This document shows, in pieces, positions 44,783-56,300 of a stretch of DNA of 64,000 nt; within the stretch, counting starts at the first letter, position 1; each line of letters opens with the position of its first letter. Origin of the DNA: Camellia lanceoleosa. Lineage: Eukaryota > Streptophyta > Magnoliopsida > Ericales > Theaceae. The stretch is taken from positions 120,154,021 through 120,218,020 of the forward strand of contig CM045767.1 in the NCBI GenBank assembly GCA_025200525.1, given 5' to 3'. A program made the translations under genes and the position numbers. The notes under the pieces are model-generated. The model searched no databases, was not told the origin of the DNA, and worked only from the letters and a program-made list of their open reading frames with translations.

Positions 44783-45733
44783 CAAAGCCATTTTATCGGT
44801 GTGTTAGTGAAAAGTGCTTTCCAATGGCAAGTTTTGGCATTTGCTATCTTTGGCAAATGCCAAAACTTATGTCAAATATGGCACAAGTTTGGCAAATGCC
44901 AAAAGTTGCATAAGTCACCAAAACCAATCATTTTCCTCCCTCCCTTTCATCATCCTTCCCAACAAGTATTTTCCAAAACATAAACATTCACCAAAAAATA
45001 AATTCTAAAGCTAAAATTTCAAAATCAATTAATCAATTTGAAGCAAAAAAAAAAAATAATAATAATAGTTGAATTGAATTTCAAGTAATATGAATGAATC
45101 AATTTCAGCAATTTCAAGTAATGAATTAAAAAAAATTGAATTTGAGCAAGATAATATCATAAAAAATACGTAATTTGAAAAGAAATTTGGCTTCATCTTT
45201 TCATCATCATCGCCATCAACAACAACAACAACAACAACAACAAAAACCCTCAAATTTGATGATATATATACTTATAAAGACAAAGAATAAGAGTATTCAA
45301 ATTAATTAAACTCAAAACTAAATATGATATGCATATAAATACATTATATATATATATATATGGAAAACTAAAAAAAGACGAACATGGGAGAGAAACAAAG
45401 AAATCAAGCATGGAGAATTTAAAGCTACTACAAAAGGTATATATATTTATATATGAAATCTACTAAAGGTATATATATATTCTATGAATGGACTCTAGCT
45501 TTCTTGGTATTTCATGGAATTGAGCTTTGACTCACAATTTGAGCTTTGACTCCTAATTTTCTTGGTATTTCTATGCTATAATGGACACAAAACCACTATC
45601 ATCTCATGCATGTGGGTCGATCTGGTGATCTAAACTTTCTCTGTTTTAGATCGAGAAAAATATACAAATCCACGACGAAAAGGAGGTTTGTGTAGCTTGC
45701 AGAGGCTTGAAGATCGGGGAGCTACCATATCAA

Positions 45734-45764
<31 letters not shown>

Positions 45765-46277
45765 GAGAGTTTTAGGAAGAATGGCTTGGTTAGGGTTTGA
45801 TTTGGAAGATTTGAGGAGAGGAGATGAGAAAAGAGGAGAGAGAGAGATGACAATCGGTGAAGGGAATGAAGAGAGAGCAGAGAGATAGATAGAGAGAGAG
45901 CTTGGTGTCATAGAGAGGAAATGACTCAGCAGGAGGGTATATAGATAGATAGATATTAGAATGCACATGGATTGTTCTAGATAGATAGATAGATGAGCCA
46001 TTGGATTATATAATCCAATGGTGCTATTTTGTTATCGGAATGCACATGGGTTTGAGCAACGGCTCTTTTTCTTCCTCTTTCAAACAACAGCTATAAATTA
46101 ACGGTCATTTTTTACAAACGGTCATATTTTGTATTTCTATAAACAAAAACCCTTAATCTCAATTTCATTTCACACCAAACATTTCAAATTTCATTTTTCT
46201 CTTTTCTTCTCTTTATCTGAATTTTATTTCACACCAAACTTCACAAACTATTTTCTTAGTTTTTTCACACAATCACT

Positions 46278-47250
46278 ATGGAAGGTTCATCAAAAATAAA
46301 GAGAGGAAAATCATTCACCACTCAAGAAGATGTGGCAATTTGTAGAGCTTGGTGTCACATTACTAAAGACCCAATTGTTGAGAATTCACAATCTCATGCT
46401 CTTTTTGGGGAAGAATTTTTGAAAATTATTGTTCATTGCAAAATGATCACTCAAGAACACAAATGTCTATTTTATCTCGATGGGGTGTAATCATGAAATG
46501 TTGCAACAAATTTTGGGTGTCTAGAGCAAGTTGAAAATCTACATTCAAGTGGGTGTCACAAATTGATATAGTAAGATTTCATTTTCATTTATTATGTTAG
46601 TTTTTTTATTATTTTGTTTTACATAAAATCAACTAATTAATTAATTTAATATTTTATTGATATAGATGCTTCAAGCAAATCATATACCATCAAGATGAAA
46701 ACAAACATGTTCTTTTTGAACATTGTTGGCCAATCTTGCAAAACAATATAAGGTGGCAAGATGTAACTCCTAAACATAGTGAAGTCAAGAATACATAAAC
46801 CGCTTTTCCCTAATTTAACCCTCGATTCCCCTATGGATAATTGCATTTCTCTTGAATATGACACCAATCTAAGTGTTGGTAACAATCCAACTATTAGTGA
46901 TGAGTGTCTCTACAATAGGTAAAAGGCCTATGGGTAGGAAAGTCGAAAAAGAACTATTTCGAAAATCAAGTCGCTCAAGTCAAGTTCAAAAAATGAGCAC
47001 ACAATTGGACACATTTAACCAATACCTTCGAGAAGGAAAAGAAAAAGATGAAAGAGAAGAAAAATGGATTCAAACATCAGAGGAGATGAAAGAACTTGAG
47101 ATGAAAAACATGACTTTGAGATCGAATACAAGAACATGAGATAAAAAGGAAGAACATATGATAATGACTACGGACATTTTTCATTTGGACCCTCGAAGCG
47201 TGTTACACAATCGAAAAAATGAGATTTTCGCCAAGTGGTCTTCAAATGTT
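46278..47250 (+). pseudogene. PIF/Harbinger ORF1, Myb/SANT-like DNA-binding protein
   Basis: Exon 1 starts at the ATG at 46278 and reads KRGKSFTTQEDVAICRAWCHITKDPIVE (the Myb/SANT-like helices with conserved Trp) and FGEEFLKI. It has a frame change near 46475. A likely intron runs 46571-46665 (GTAAGA...TATAG). Exon 2 has FEHCWPILQNNIRWQDV (in another frame), then KRPMGRKVEKELFRK and a charged coiled coil (46900-47140), the 'NAM-associated' C-terminal domain. A final FHLDPRSVLHNRKNEIFAKW lies near 47180-47240. In these transposons ORF1 helps the transposase bind DNA and enter the nucleus. Stops and frameshifts show it is dead. Confidence 0.8.
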
Positions 47251-47463
47251 TGCGCCTAAATTACTATTTCCTTCGCTCTTGATGAATAATTACGGGATAA
47301 TGTAATGAAATTTTCGCCAAGTGGTCCTCATATTTTTATTTTGTAATGAAATTTCATATTTGTTTTTATTTTTGAGTATTTTCTACAAAAGAATATAATA
47401 TTATTTTTGCAATGTATAATGTAGCAAAATAGTTTAGTATAATTTAATTTTTTCAATAAAGTA

Positions 47464-48605
47464 TGTTACCCAAAAAGCAACCTAAGAGGGGTGAATTAGG
47501 TTTTACAAATTAAAATTAATAATACCTAATAAAATTAACTACTAGTACAACAAATTATTAACAAGCACAATGATGAACTTAGCAAGAAATGATCAAGCAA
47601 AATAACAATGAAGTATAACTAACATACAAGATAAATCAAATGATTAATACATGAATATTAGAGAGCTATAGCAATAGTAGGAAAGTAAAGAGATTAGGAA
47701 GATGAGACAAACAGATTTATAGTGGTTCGACTTCAACCAAGCTTATATTCACCTCAAGCTTCACTTGAGATTTTCTACTATCTTCTAGCTTCACAGAGTG
47801 CTAGCAACCTCTTTACAAATGGAGCAATCCTCCACAGATTTTACATAGACTTCACAAGTCCAAACCTTTGCAAATCTTAGGTGATTCACAATCACTCTCA
47901 AGATTTCAAGAATATAGTGTTTACAACACTTTTACAAGATAAAATGATATTTTTTCTTTCAAAGAAGTTACAATAAATATCTCTAAAGATAGATATATAA
48001 AATGAAGCTTTGATTTTGTAAATCTCACACAGAAAGATGAGCTTAATGCTATAAGGCTTAGTGTATAATTTTGAGAGGATGTAAACAAAAATTGAAGAAC
48101 ACTTCTCAGAATTTTTCAGAGAATAAATATGAGTGATTATAGATCAAAGAATATTTTTGATTTTTTTTTGTGCCTTGTTTTCATTAGAGGCTTTGGTATA
48201 TATAATGAAACTTATAGCCGCTTATAGTTGTATTTATTTGAATTTATAGTTTTTATAGCCGCTTGTACTCCATCATTACTAATTTGAATATCTTCCACTC
48301 CATCATTACTAATTTGAATATCTTCACTTGAACTTTTGAATTTCAGGCTTTCATTTGAACCTCTGCTTTTGACTATTTAAATTCTCGATGAATCAAATAT
48401 TAAATACATTTTAACAACATTTAGAATAAAGGCTTAAGTGAGAAATAATGTGATAAAATAAATTTTGATTTTCTTTTTCTTTTTCAAATAAATTAAATTA
48501 AAATATAATTAAATAAATCATCAAAACAAATTTTGGATTCTATTTTTCTCTTTCAAATAAATTAAAACATAATTAAATAAATCATCAAAATAAATAAGTC
48601 TGACA
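47464..48605 (-). mobile_element. Copia-3 3' LTR (copia-like), 1142 bp
   Basis: On the minus strand it starts TGTCAGACTT at 48605, just after the PPT, and ends GGTTGCTTTTTGGGTAACA at 47464, so it has TGT...ACA ends. A TATA box lies at 48195-48205 (minus). The AGAGGGGTGAATTAGG-type segment near its end is common in Sirevirus-like copia LTRs, but I cannot fix the lineage. It cuts into the PIF element. No second copy is seen in the window. Confidence 0.65.
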
Positions 48606-48619
48606 ATCTCCCTCTTTTT
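48606..48619 (-). other. Polypurine tract of Copia-3
   Basis: CAAAAAGAGGGAGAT on the minus strand, immediately upstream of the LTR start TGTCAG. Confidence 0.75.
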
Positions 48620-51225
48620 GATGATAGCATACAATGATATTTTGATTTTACTGGAGTAAATAAAGGTTCTCAAGTCATGCTCCTTTAATTCATTTCTAAA
48701 TACATAGTTAGCACATGTGTAATAAATAAGCTTTAATCAACAATATGATATAAGACGGTACCATTAAGACATCGTCTATAAATACATAAATAATAAATTA
48801 GTTTGAAAAATAATACCATAATACATAACATCACATAATTCTTCCCCAAGTGACATTATCAAAAGGAAATCAAGTGGGCTAAACTGGAGGAGAACAGGAG
48901 AATGATAAGGAGAATGGCTAGATAATTCAAACATATATATACATATATGCATACAATATTACTACTCACCGTGATCTCTTTTTTCCTTCGATAAACACGC
49001 TTTGGACACATGGCCTCACTTTTTCTTCATATCACAACAAAAGCAGGAAGTTTGATTCTAGATCATTTCTCTCCCCCTCCTTGTCTTCTTCTCTTTTTGC
49101 TAGCTTCTTAATCACACACTCTTCCATTTTTCTTTCTTTCACCATTCTCTTTATCTCTCTTCTTCACCACTCGCTTGTTTCTTCTTCTCATCGAGACAAA
49201 AAAAAAAATCGAATCTGGAGCGAGGCCAAACCTCGGGGCCGTTTTATATTTCTTCAGAATCTATTTCGCTTACACCTCTCACCTTCTAAATCATGGCTTC
49301 CTATCCTGCCCCTCACTTCTGCATTCCCGACCTTAACGATCCCATAAGCTTCCCATCGGACCGAGCGCCTTACCTTACTCTTCGCTATTCTCTTTCCTAA
49401 CTTTTCTATATGTCAGACAGCAAATCATGGCAAATTAATCGATATAGAAGCTTAATCATTTCGCCACTAACGTCTCATAAGATGGTGACTAAGAATACAA
49501 ATTGCCCCATCGACGGCATCGTGACGGTGAGCTCCATCAAAGTCAACGCCTCAACTCTCTTCGCTTTCCAAATAAGATGTACAAGGATGTAATGAGTAGA
49601 AATAGTGTGCACCGAAGTTTAAAATAAAGAGTTTAAATGAAAGACCACCTCCATGGCCCGATTTGTCAAGGGTCGCTCAAGGTGAGAAAAAGAAGAAGAA
49701 AACGATAGAAGAGGCGAGTAAGTAAGATCGGCATATGGCCGAAAAAAAAATGAAAGGTTTATGTTTTTATTGACTTCCATGCGCCGTCAGAAAAAATGAA
49801 GCGGCGTTTTTTTTTTTGTTTTTATATAAATATTTATATTTTGATTTGTCACAGGTTGCGTTTCATGCATCAAAAACAAATGGAAAAAGCAGAGAAAAAA
49901 TAAGAAAATTAAACCTGAAACAAAAATAATAACAAGAGATGAAATTCACCTATATACGAGAAGCATCAGGTGATCTAATTCCCACCTCAGCAAGAGCATG
50001 CCAATCTCAAGACTATAATAGACATAACAAAGGCAAAGATCAAACAAGGCTGCTACAAGAGCATAAATATGGAACTAAAGTTCAAGCCACTATTCCTTGA
50101 GGAAACGATTTTCTCTTACATTATCAAATCTAATCACTTAAAGGTCAGTGTTAAAGAATTAAGATACCAAAAGTATAGAGATACCAAAAATAATCAGAGA
50201 TATCGAACAATCAAGCTCCCTTTTCTCTCCCACATGACATTTTCAACAAATCAAGCATAAGAAAGGAATATAGTACAATATATAGATGAAAGAAATGTAA
50301 GTTCCATTATAGTACAAATAATCATCCATATCAAGGTAGCTCTATGATACCAAAAAATGATAAAGACATAATGACTATACAATTAAAGCTCATACCATTT
50401 GACAATAATGGTACAAGAATATTAAGATGCAAGCCTATGTTTGATATCAAAACAAAAAATAAAAACTTATGTGATTTTAAAATAATCAAGTTTAATTCTT
50501 CTTGTTTCATTTTGGCAAATCATAGAGATATGACAAATGAAAGCTCATAAATCGAAATGTTCTGTCAATATTATCACAAATAGGATGCCAAATGATACCA
50601 ATATAATTCAACAAGGATACTAATATGCAATCTAAAAGATTTAATAATCATAGCTCAAGCATTTACGAGAATACCAAATATTGCTCATAATAGGTTAAAC
50701 TCAATATAATCTCATGGAGTTTTCAATGAATTCAAAAAAAATGAAGCATGTCTAAAAGTATAGCAATCCATATGCCAAAAAAAAATCATGACTTTCAATA
50801 TGTACCATACATTTAAGATGCGATTTTTTAGGTAAGAGCATCATCAAATAGTATACATTGCAAATCATATGAAGCATAACTACCTTTTTTCATATCAAAG
50901 TAATAAATGATACTTTCAAGGGATATAAGATATAATTCTTTACCTCAAAAACTTAAGAGAGCATGAGGTATACCTTAGGTTCAAGAGATGGAAGCTTTTT
51001 CAATCTTCAATCTTTCTTTCATGAGGAGTTCATCTCAAAAAGGGTTTAACAAGTATGTTAGCAAATGATTTTCCCTGTTTGGCGCTTACCCTTTTTCTAT
51101 TTCGCAAACAGTATTCATAGAAGAATCACTATTACTCAATAAAATACAACATTAAATCACTTTGTCACAACTAAAAAGGTGAAAAATAATTCAATGATCA
51201 AACAAGAGTTTGGAAATATTTTTCA
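48620..51225. other. Unassigned AT-rich stretch, probably Copia-3 internal remains
   Basis: By position this should be the 3' internal part of the minus-strand Copia-3, but I find no RT or RNase H motif. There is a GC-richer island at 49200-49600 on the plus strand (short frames starting MASYPAPHFC at 49293 and MSDSKSWQ at 49410) with no known domain. A GCTCTATGATACCA at 50339-50352 resembles a degenerate tRNA-Met primer site on the minus strand. AT-rich sequence fills the rest. Confidence 0.4.
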
Positions 51226-51325
51226 NNNNNNNNNNNNNNNNNNNNNNNNNNNNNNNNNNNNNNNNNNNNNNNNNNNNNNNNNNNNNNNNNNNNNNNNNNN
51301 NNNNNNNNNNNNNNNNNNNNNNNNN
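51226..51325. other. Assembly gap, 100 N
   Basis: Exactly 100 undetermined bases, the conventional size for a scaffold gap of unknown length. It falls inside a copia-like LTR. Confidence 0.99.
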
Positions 51326-51839
51326 CATTTTATACACATAGAGGAGAGAGGAAGAGGCTCTCGAACAAATATGTGAATTAATTCGCAAAACTAATGGGTT
51401 TAATTCCATCACAAATAGAGGAGACTAGGTTTTCTTTCACACACACATTTGACTTGGCCCAAAAGATTAAGATGGGTGGGCTAAGCCCAACCCACACTTA
51501 ATCCATTCTAGCAAGCCCAAGCCCAAGCCCAAGTCCCAAGGTTCAAGATCCAAGATCTACGATCCACAATCCACGACCCACGATCCAAAGACCCGATGTC
51601 CGTCCGAAAGAAAGTGGGCGAGCCCTACACACACAAGCATGTAATGTGTAACAATTTTGCATAACCAACTTGGACCATAGTCTTGGCCCAAGTCTATCCT
51701 TGAAGTATCCATAACTCCTTCCTTCAAAAATTTGGATATCTCAAAGGGCTTGCACCCTTATGCAAAAATGGGTTTTAAATACCCATCAATGCTCTCTCTA
51801 CAATCAATATGGGATAGAGGTTTTACACATTTTCCAACA
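51326..51839 (-). mobile_element. Copia-type LTR fragment, 5' part
   Basis: On the minus strand it starts TGTTGGAAAATGTG at 51839 and runs to the gap. A TATA-like GTATAAAATG lies at 51326-51335, about 505 bp in. Several GGGCTTGGGCTTGG-type repeats occur near 51512-51534. Its sequence differs from both the Copia-2 and Copia-3 LTRs. The tail is lost in the gap, so the element's extent is unknown. Confidence 0.5.
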
Positions 51840-52543
51840 CCTCTTTCATGAGGCCACTTTAATGAGTCAATTTCATTCATACTTTAATGGTTTTTGGTCA
51901 TTCTCTTTGTGCTGTAAAGATCTCACTACAAAGAATTTAAACCCATTTAACTCCACCTCAATCGAGGATTGGCACCCACATTAATATTGCATTAAAGTTG
52001 ACAAAAAAACCATTATTTTTTCAATATATTTTAATTTTGAGAAATGTCATGTTTATCAACTAGAAAAATGGTGGCGACAATAGTCAAAATTTCACTATAT
52101 AAAGTTTTTTTTATTATTTAAATATATATATATATATATATATCTAATCAATGAAATTGAATTTTTGAGAATTGTTTCACATGCATGTCAAACATACATT
52201 AATTCGGACTATGTGTGTAGTTTAGGCAGATGGTTTTAACTTCTTCTTCTTTTTTATTTTTATTTTTTAAAATTATATCAGAGTGTTTGGTGTACTGTCT
52301 GCTTATAACTTATGAGATATAAATAACTTTAAAAAGTCTTAAATTTTTTTTTATTTATTGAGAAGCAGGTAAAGAGGTGCTTTTGCATTCTACTTTTGAT
52401 TATTAGCTTTTAGTTTGCAAAAGTTAAACCAAATAAGGCCATTAAGAAACATCCAAAATTATTTTTATAATTTTTAGAGCAAGTTGAAGTTTTAAAAATA
52501 TTTTTTGTTCTTGTTTGTTTAATTCTTATTTTATTAAATAATA
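51840..52543. other. AT-rich DNA with an AT microsatellite
   Basis: A TA run at 52122-52142. No gene or element recognised on either strand. Confidence 0.5.
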
Positions 52544-53106
52544 TGAACACCAAAAGAATTATATTTTATTGATAAATAATGCAAAAAGAAATGAGAGATA
52601 CAAATGGATCAAAATGAGGCACGGATATATCTTGCTTTTTAAGGAGATCAAGCCCACAGAGGGAAGAACCCAAATATCGATGCAAAGAAATCACTAAACT
52701 AAGACTTGTCCCCTTCAGGACACAACAGCCCGACCACTTATTGTATGGTTTAGGCTAACTCTATACAAAATGGTGAGTCCAAAGCTCCACTAACAAAAAA
52801 TACCCTTCTTTGGCTAGTAATCTCTCAAGTGTAAAAAACAGTTGGTCTAGAAAAAAGTAGATGAGAGGAACAATTTACAAGCCACTAGGACCTTACAAAT
52901 TACATTAAAAAATAATGACCATAAAACTAGAGAATAGGTAGCATTTCAAAACCTCAAAATATTAGCTCACCACCAAGCTCATGACCTACCAATTAAACTC
53001 CATACATGAACAAAACATATGTCTCCAAAAATAAGATTCATGAACAAGACAAAAGGTCACCACAATAAAAATAATAATAAATAAAAGATATTAAAATGGT
53101 CCAACA
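52544..53106 (-). mobile_element. Copia-2 3' LTR, about 563 bp
   Basis: On the minus strand it starts TGTTGGACCATTTTAATATC right after the PPT and ends GGTGTTCA. The start is well supported by the PPT; the tail end at 52544 is a guess from the TG/CA rule. Confidence 0.55.
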
Positions 53107-53117
53107 ATCCCCCACTC
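53107..53117 (-). other. Polypurine tract of Copia-2
   Basis: GAGTGGGGGAT on the minus strand, abutting the LTR start TGTTGG. Confidence 0.8.
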
Positions 53118-54162
53118 ATTTTAATATCAACAAGGACAAAAGAGATTACCAAACAAAGACAGACTAGTATGCATCATGAAGGTGTGCTCTGCATTAAACC
53201 TTCATTAGTGAAATAACAACCTCTACTCCAAACTCAGTAGTGGTCTCAAACTTAAACTATGACTACTTAAGGGAAATAAAGTAATATTGCTCACACATAA
53301 TGATCCAGGTGTTGACATAAGCTTTTAATAACCAGCACATTATGGCCTTGTGCATATCCTAGTTTTCATGAGCATATTTGAGAATAAACCTTGTTATCAT
53401 AGAAAGCGGCCCTACTTCCATGCTCACATAGGTGAAATTTGTCAAGGATGTTCTTGTAATTTATACACCCCACTCAACAAGAACTACAGAAATTCATTAA
53501 GAGTATAAAAACTCAACCCTCCAACATTACAAGATAAATGCACTTACATCATAGGGATAGATAACAAAATATTAATGAGTGCATTTTTTACAACCACCAT
53601 ATGATTCGTTTCTTCTCATTGAACCTAGTTCTGTGATCTCTAGTCCCTAGGTTGGGTGTCCTCATACATGGTTTATGATTTTATAGGCTTCAAACCCATC
53701 CCCTTGATGTATTCTGGACCCTATCTTCGCCAAGGCCTTGGTTAATGAGATCCGCAAGATTATCACAAGATTTTACATAATTCACGCTTATGATACCATT
53801 ACTCAAATAAGATCTCACATTATCGTGTTTCTTCAAATAGGTCTGGATTTACCATTATAAAAATGGTTGTTCATTCTACCAATAGCAGCAGCGCTATCAC
53901 AACGAATTAACACAGGAGGAATTGGTTTTTCCCAAAAAGGGATTTCATATAACAAATCTCTCAACCAATTCACTTCCTCACATCGGTTAACGCTATAAGC
54001 TCAGCTTCCATTGTAGAATTAGAAATTATAATCTATTTTTTAGACTTCCAACATATAGCACCACCACCCAAGGTAAAAATAAAACCCGAGGTAGAAAGAA
54101 AATCACCTGACAAAGTGTTTCAATCAATATCACTATATCCCTGAAGTACCGCAGGATACTTG
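53118..54162 (-). pseudogene. Copia-2 RNase H end and 3' untranslated region
   Basis: The C-terminal RNase H lies in broken frames at about 53820-54160; the minus strand reads short matches around SDTLSGDFLSTSGFIFTLGGGAI and EEVNWLRDLLYEIP. Further left, 53118-53800 has no domain. Confidence 0.55.
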
Positions 54163-54998
54163 TTATAAAACAAACCATAATTTTTGATACCAAATAAATA
54201 TCCCATAATTCTTCCTATGGCGACTTGGCTTGCTAGTAAATCTGCTAAGTACTTCAACATCATATGTAATGTCAAGTCTAGTACAATCAGTAACATATCT
54301 CAAACTACCAATCATGCTAGCATATTCCTTTTGATTAATCACTTCTTTTTCATTTGTTACAACAGATAAATGTATGCTTGCATCAAAAGGAGTAGCAACA
54401 TGTTTACAGTCTAGAAAGTTATATTTCTGCAAAATTTTCTCAACATAATGCGACTGATTAAGAAAAATGCCATCATTAGTCTTGGTAATTTTAATTCCTA
54501 AAATAAAATTAGCTTCACCAAGATCTTTATATCAAAATGGCTATTAAGCATATTTTTAGTCTCATTTATAATATGCAAATTAAAGCCAAAGATAAGTAGA
54601 TCATCCATATATAGGCTAATAATCACATGTGCATTCTCACAAGTTTTATAATATATGCATTTATCACATTCATTAGTCTTATAGCCATTCTCAAGCATGC
54701 AGGAATCAAATTTATCATGCCACTGTATAGGAGTTTGTTTTAAACCATAAAGGGATTTAGTTAGCTTACGCATCTTGCTTTCTTGGCCAAGCTCCACAAA
54801 GCCCTCAGGTTAGTCCATGTAAATCTCCTCATCTAGATCTCTATTTAAAAATGTTGTTTTCACATTCATTTGATGAATTTTTAAATCATGAATTGTAGCC
54901 ACTGCTATCAACAGTCTAATAGATGTAACTCTAGTAACCGGAGAAAAAGTATCAAAAAAAATCAAGATCAACTTATTGCTTAAAACCTTTAGTGACAA
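54163..54998 (-). pseudogene. Copia-2 reverse transcriptase and RNase H start
   Basis: The minus strand from 54998 gives FFDTFSPVTRVTSIRLLIAVA and IHQMNVKTTFLNRDLDEEIYMD, the copia RT start; the usual 'D' of MDV is N here (MNV), a lost catalytic Asp. From 54797 comes KLTKSLYGLKQTPIQWHDKFD and ISLYMDDLLIFG, with YMDD intact. After a break, 54432-54163 has LDCKHVATPFDASIHL, YASMIGSLRYVTDCTRLDI and SRFTSKPSRHR, the segment leading into RNase H. At least two frame changes are present. Confidence 0.88.
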
Positions 54999-55545
54999 GC
55001 CTCGCTTTATATTTATCTATAGTTCCATCCAATTTAAGTTTTTTACGAAAGACCCATTTACATCCAATAGTTTTACAATCTGGAGGTAAATCCATTAGCT
55101 TCCATGTTTTATTTGAAAGTAGTGAATCTATCTCATCATTTACAGCCTCTCTCTAAAAAATAGTATCAGGTGATGATAAAGCTTCTTGCACTGTAAGAGG
55201 AATTTCTTTCACATTGTAAAGATAATAGTCAAGGTCAAAAAATATTCAACTCTAGCTCGTTTACTCCTCCTTGGTTGGATTTGAGAATTTTCTTATTCTT
55301 GAAAAACTTGAGATGGAGTAGAAGAGCTAAGCATGGATAAAATATTTTCAGAAATTGTTTAACCCCCACTATTTCTAGATTTGAAAGGAAATTTATTTTC
55401 ATGAAAAATAGTATCACCTGATTCAAAAATAATATTATTTTCCATGTCAAAAAAAATCTATAAGTTGTACTATGCAACGCATGCCCAAGAAAAGCACAAG
55501 TGGTAGCTCGTTCACCCAATTTAGGTCGTTTAGGATCTGCAAGCC
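54999..55545 (-). pseudogene. Copia-2 integrase-RT linker
   Basis: From 55549 the frame reads RLADPKRPKLGERATTCAFLGHALHSTTYRFF, the integrase C-terminal GKPR-like segment of copia elements, then low-complexity Lys/Phe-rich sequence with stops up to the RT start. Confidence 0.7.
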
Positions 55546-56300
55546 TCACAAAAGATTAAAAAAACCCCAAACCCTCAAATAACCTAGATTTGGTTTATGC
55601 CTCCGCCACAAGTCATAAGTTACAATTTTAGTCTTTTTGTGTGGCACTCTGTTTATCACATGGCAAGCTATCAAAATAGCCTCGCCCCAATGATTTGGGA
55701 AAGCACCTGAATCAATAAGCATAACATTTGTCAAGTCAATTAACGTTCTATTTTTTCTTTCAGCTACGCCATTAGATGAAGATGAATATGGTGGAGTAGT
55801 CTCATGAATAATTCCCAATGACTGAACAAAAGAGTTGAATCCAAGAGATTCATACTTCCGGCCTCTATCACTTCTAATCCTCTTAATCTTTTTACCGAAT
55901 TGATTTTTCACTTCAAGAAGGAATTCTTTAAATTTCTCAAAAGCATCACTTTTATTTTTTAATAAATATACGTTTGTGTATTTTAAAAAATCATCAATAA
56001 AAGTGATAAAATATCGGTTACCACCACAAGTTAAAATTCCTTTAAACTCACACAAATCAGTATGAAATAATTCTAGCAATTTGGTATTTTTCTCAACACT
56101 TTTATGAGGCCTCTTGGTAATTTTTGTTTTACTGCAAAGTTCACATTTCTCAAAAAAATTTGTCACTTTAGAATTAATCCTAAACTACTCATGATTCCCA
56201 TATATTTACTGTTAATATGACACAAGAGAGCATGCCAAAAATTAATAAAAGACAACATACAAACCAAATTGATAGATGGTTTATTAATCTCAACATTCAG
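55546..56300 (-). pseudogene. Copia-2 gag-pre-integrase and integrase
   Basis: The 206-residue open frame 55546-56166 holds CELCSKTKITKRPHKSV (zinc-binding Cys pair), LFHTDLCEFKGILTCGGNRYFITFIDDFLKYTNVY (two catalytic-core Asp residues), IKRIRSDRGRKYES, and TPPYSSSSNGVAERKNRTLIDL with the catalytic Glu of D,D(35)E. It then ends NHWGEAILIACHVINRVP. The frame before it (56163-56300) has SFINFWHALLCHINSKYMG, the His/His part of the zinc finger. Integrase would insert the cDNA. The integrase core residues look intact. Confidence 0.92.

Larger units (their letters stand above)
44751..47463 (+). mobile_element. PIF/Harbinger-type DNA transposon, partial
   Basis: It starts GAGCATCTCCAATGG after TTA (44748-44750), the usual PIF-type end and target triplet, and contains the Myb-like ORF1 at 46278-47250. 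No DDE transposase ORF is visible and no matching right end is found before the copia-like LTR at 47464, so the element is incomplete. Microsatellites inside: CAA at 45216-45240, TA at 45347-45361, GA at 45736-45770, GATA near 45943-45993. Confidence 0.6.

Noticed and set aside
45216..45243. CAA run as a CRISPR or regulatory array
   Set aside because: Simple trinucleotide microsatellite; no spacers.
45630..46001. Open frame of 123 codons on the minus strand rich in Ser and Leu
   Set aside because: It is translated GA/CT and GATA microsatellite; the complementary strand is open too. No domain.
50339..50352. GCTCTATGATACCA as a copia primer-binding site on the minus strand
   Set aside because: It has two extra bases against the Met-tRNA complement, no LTR boundary can be placed beside it, and similar ATGATACCA words occur nearby (50594).
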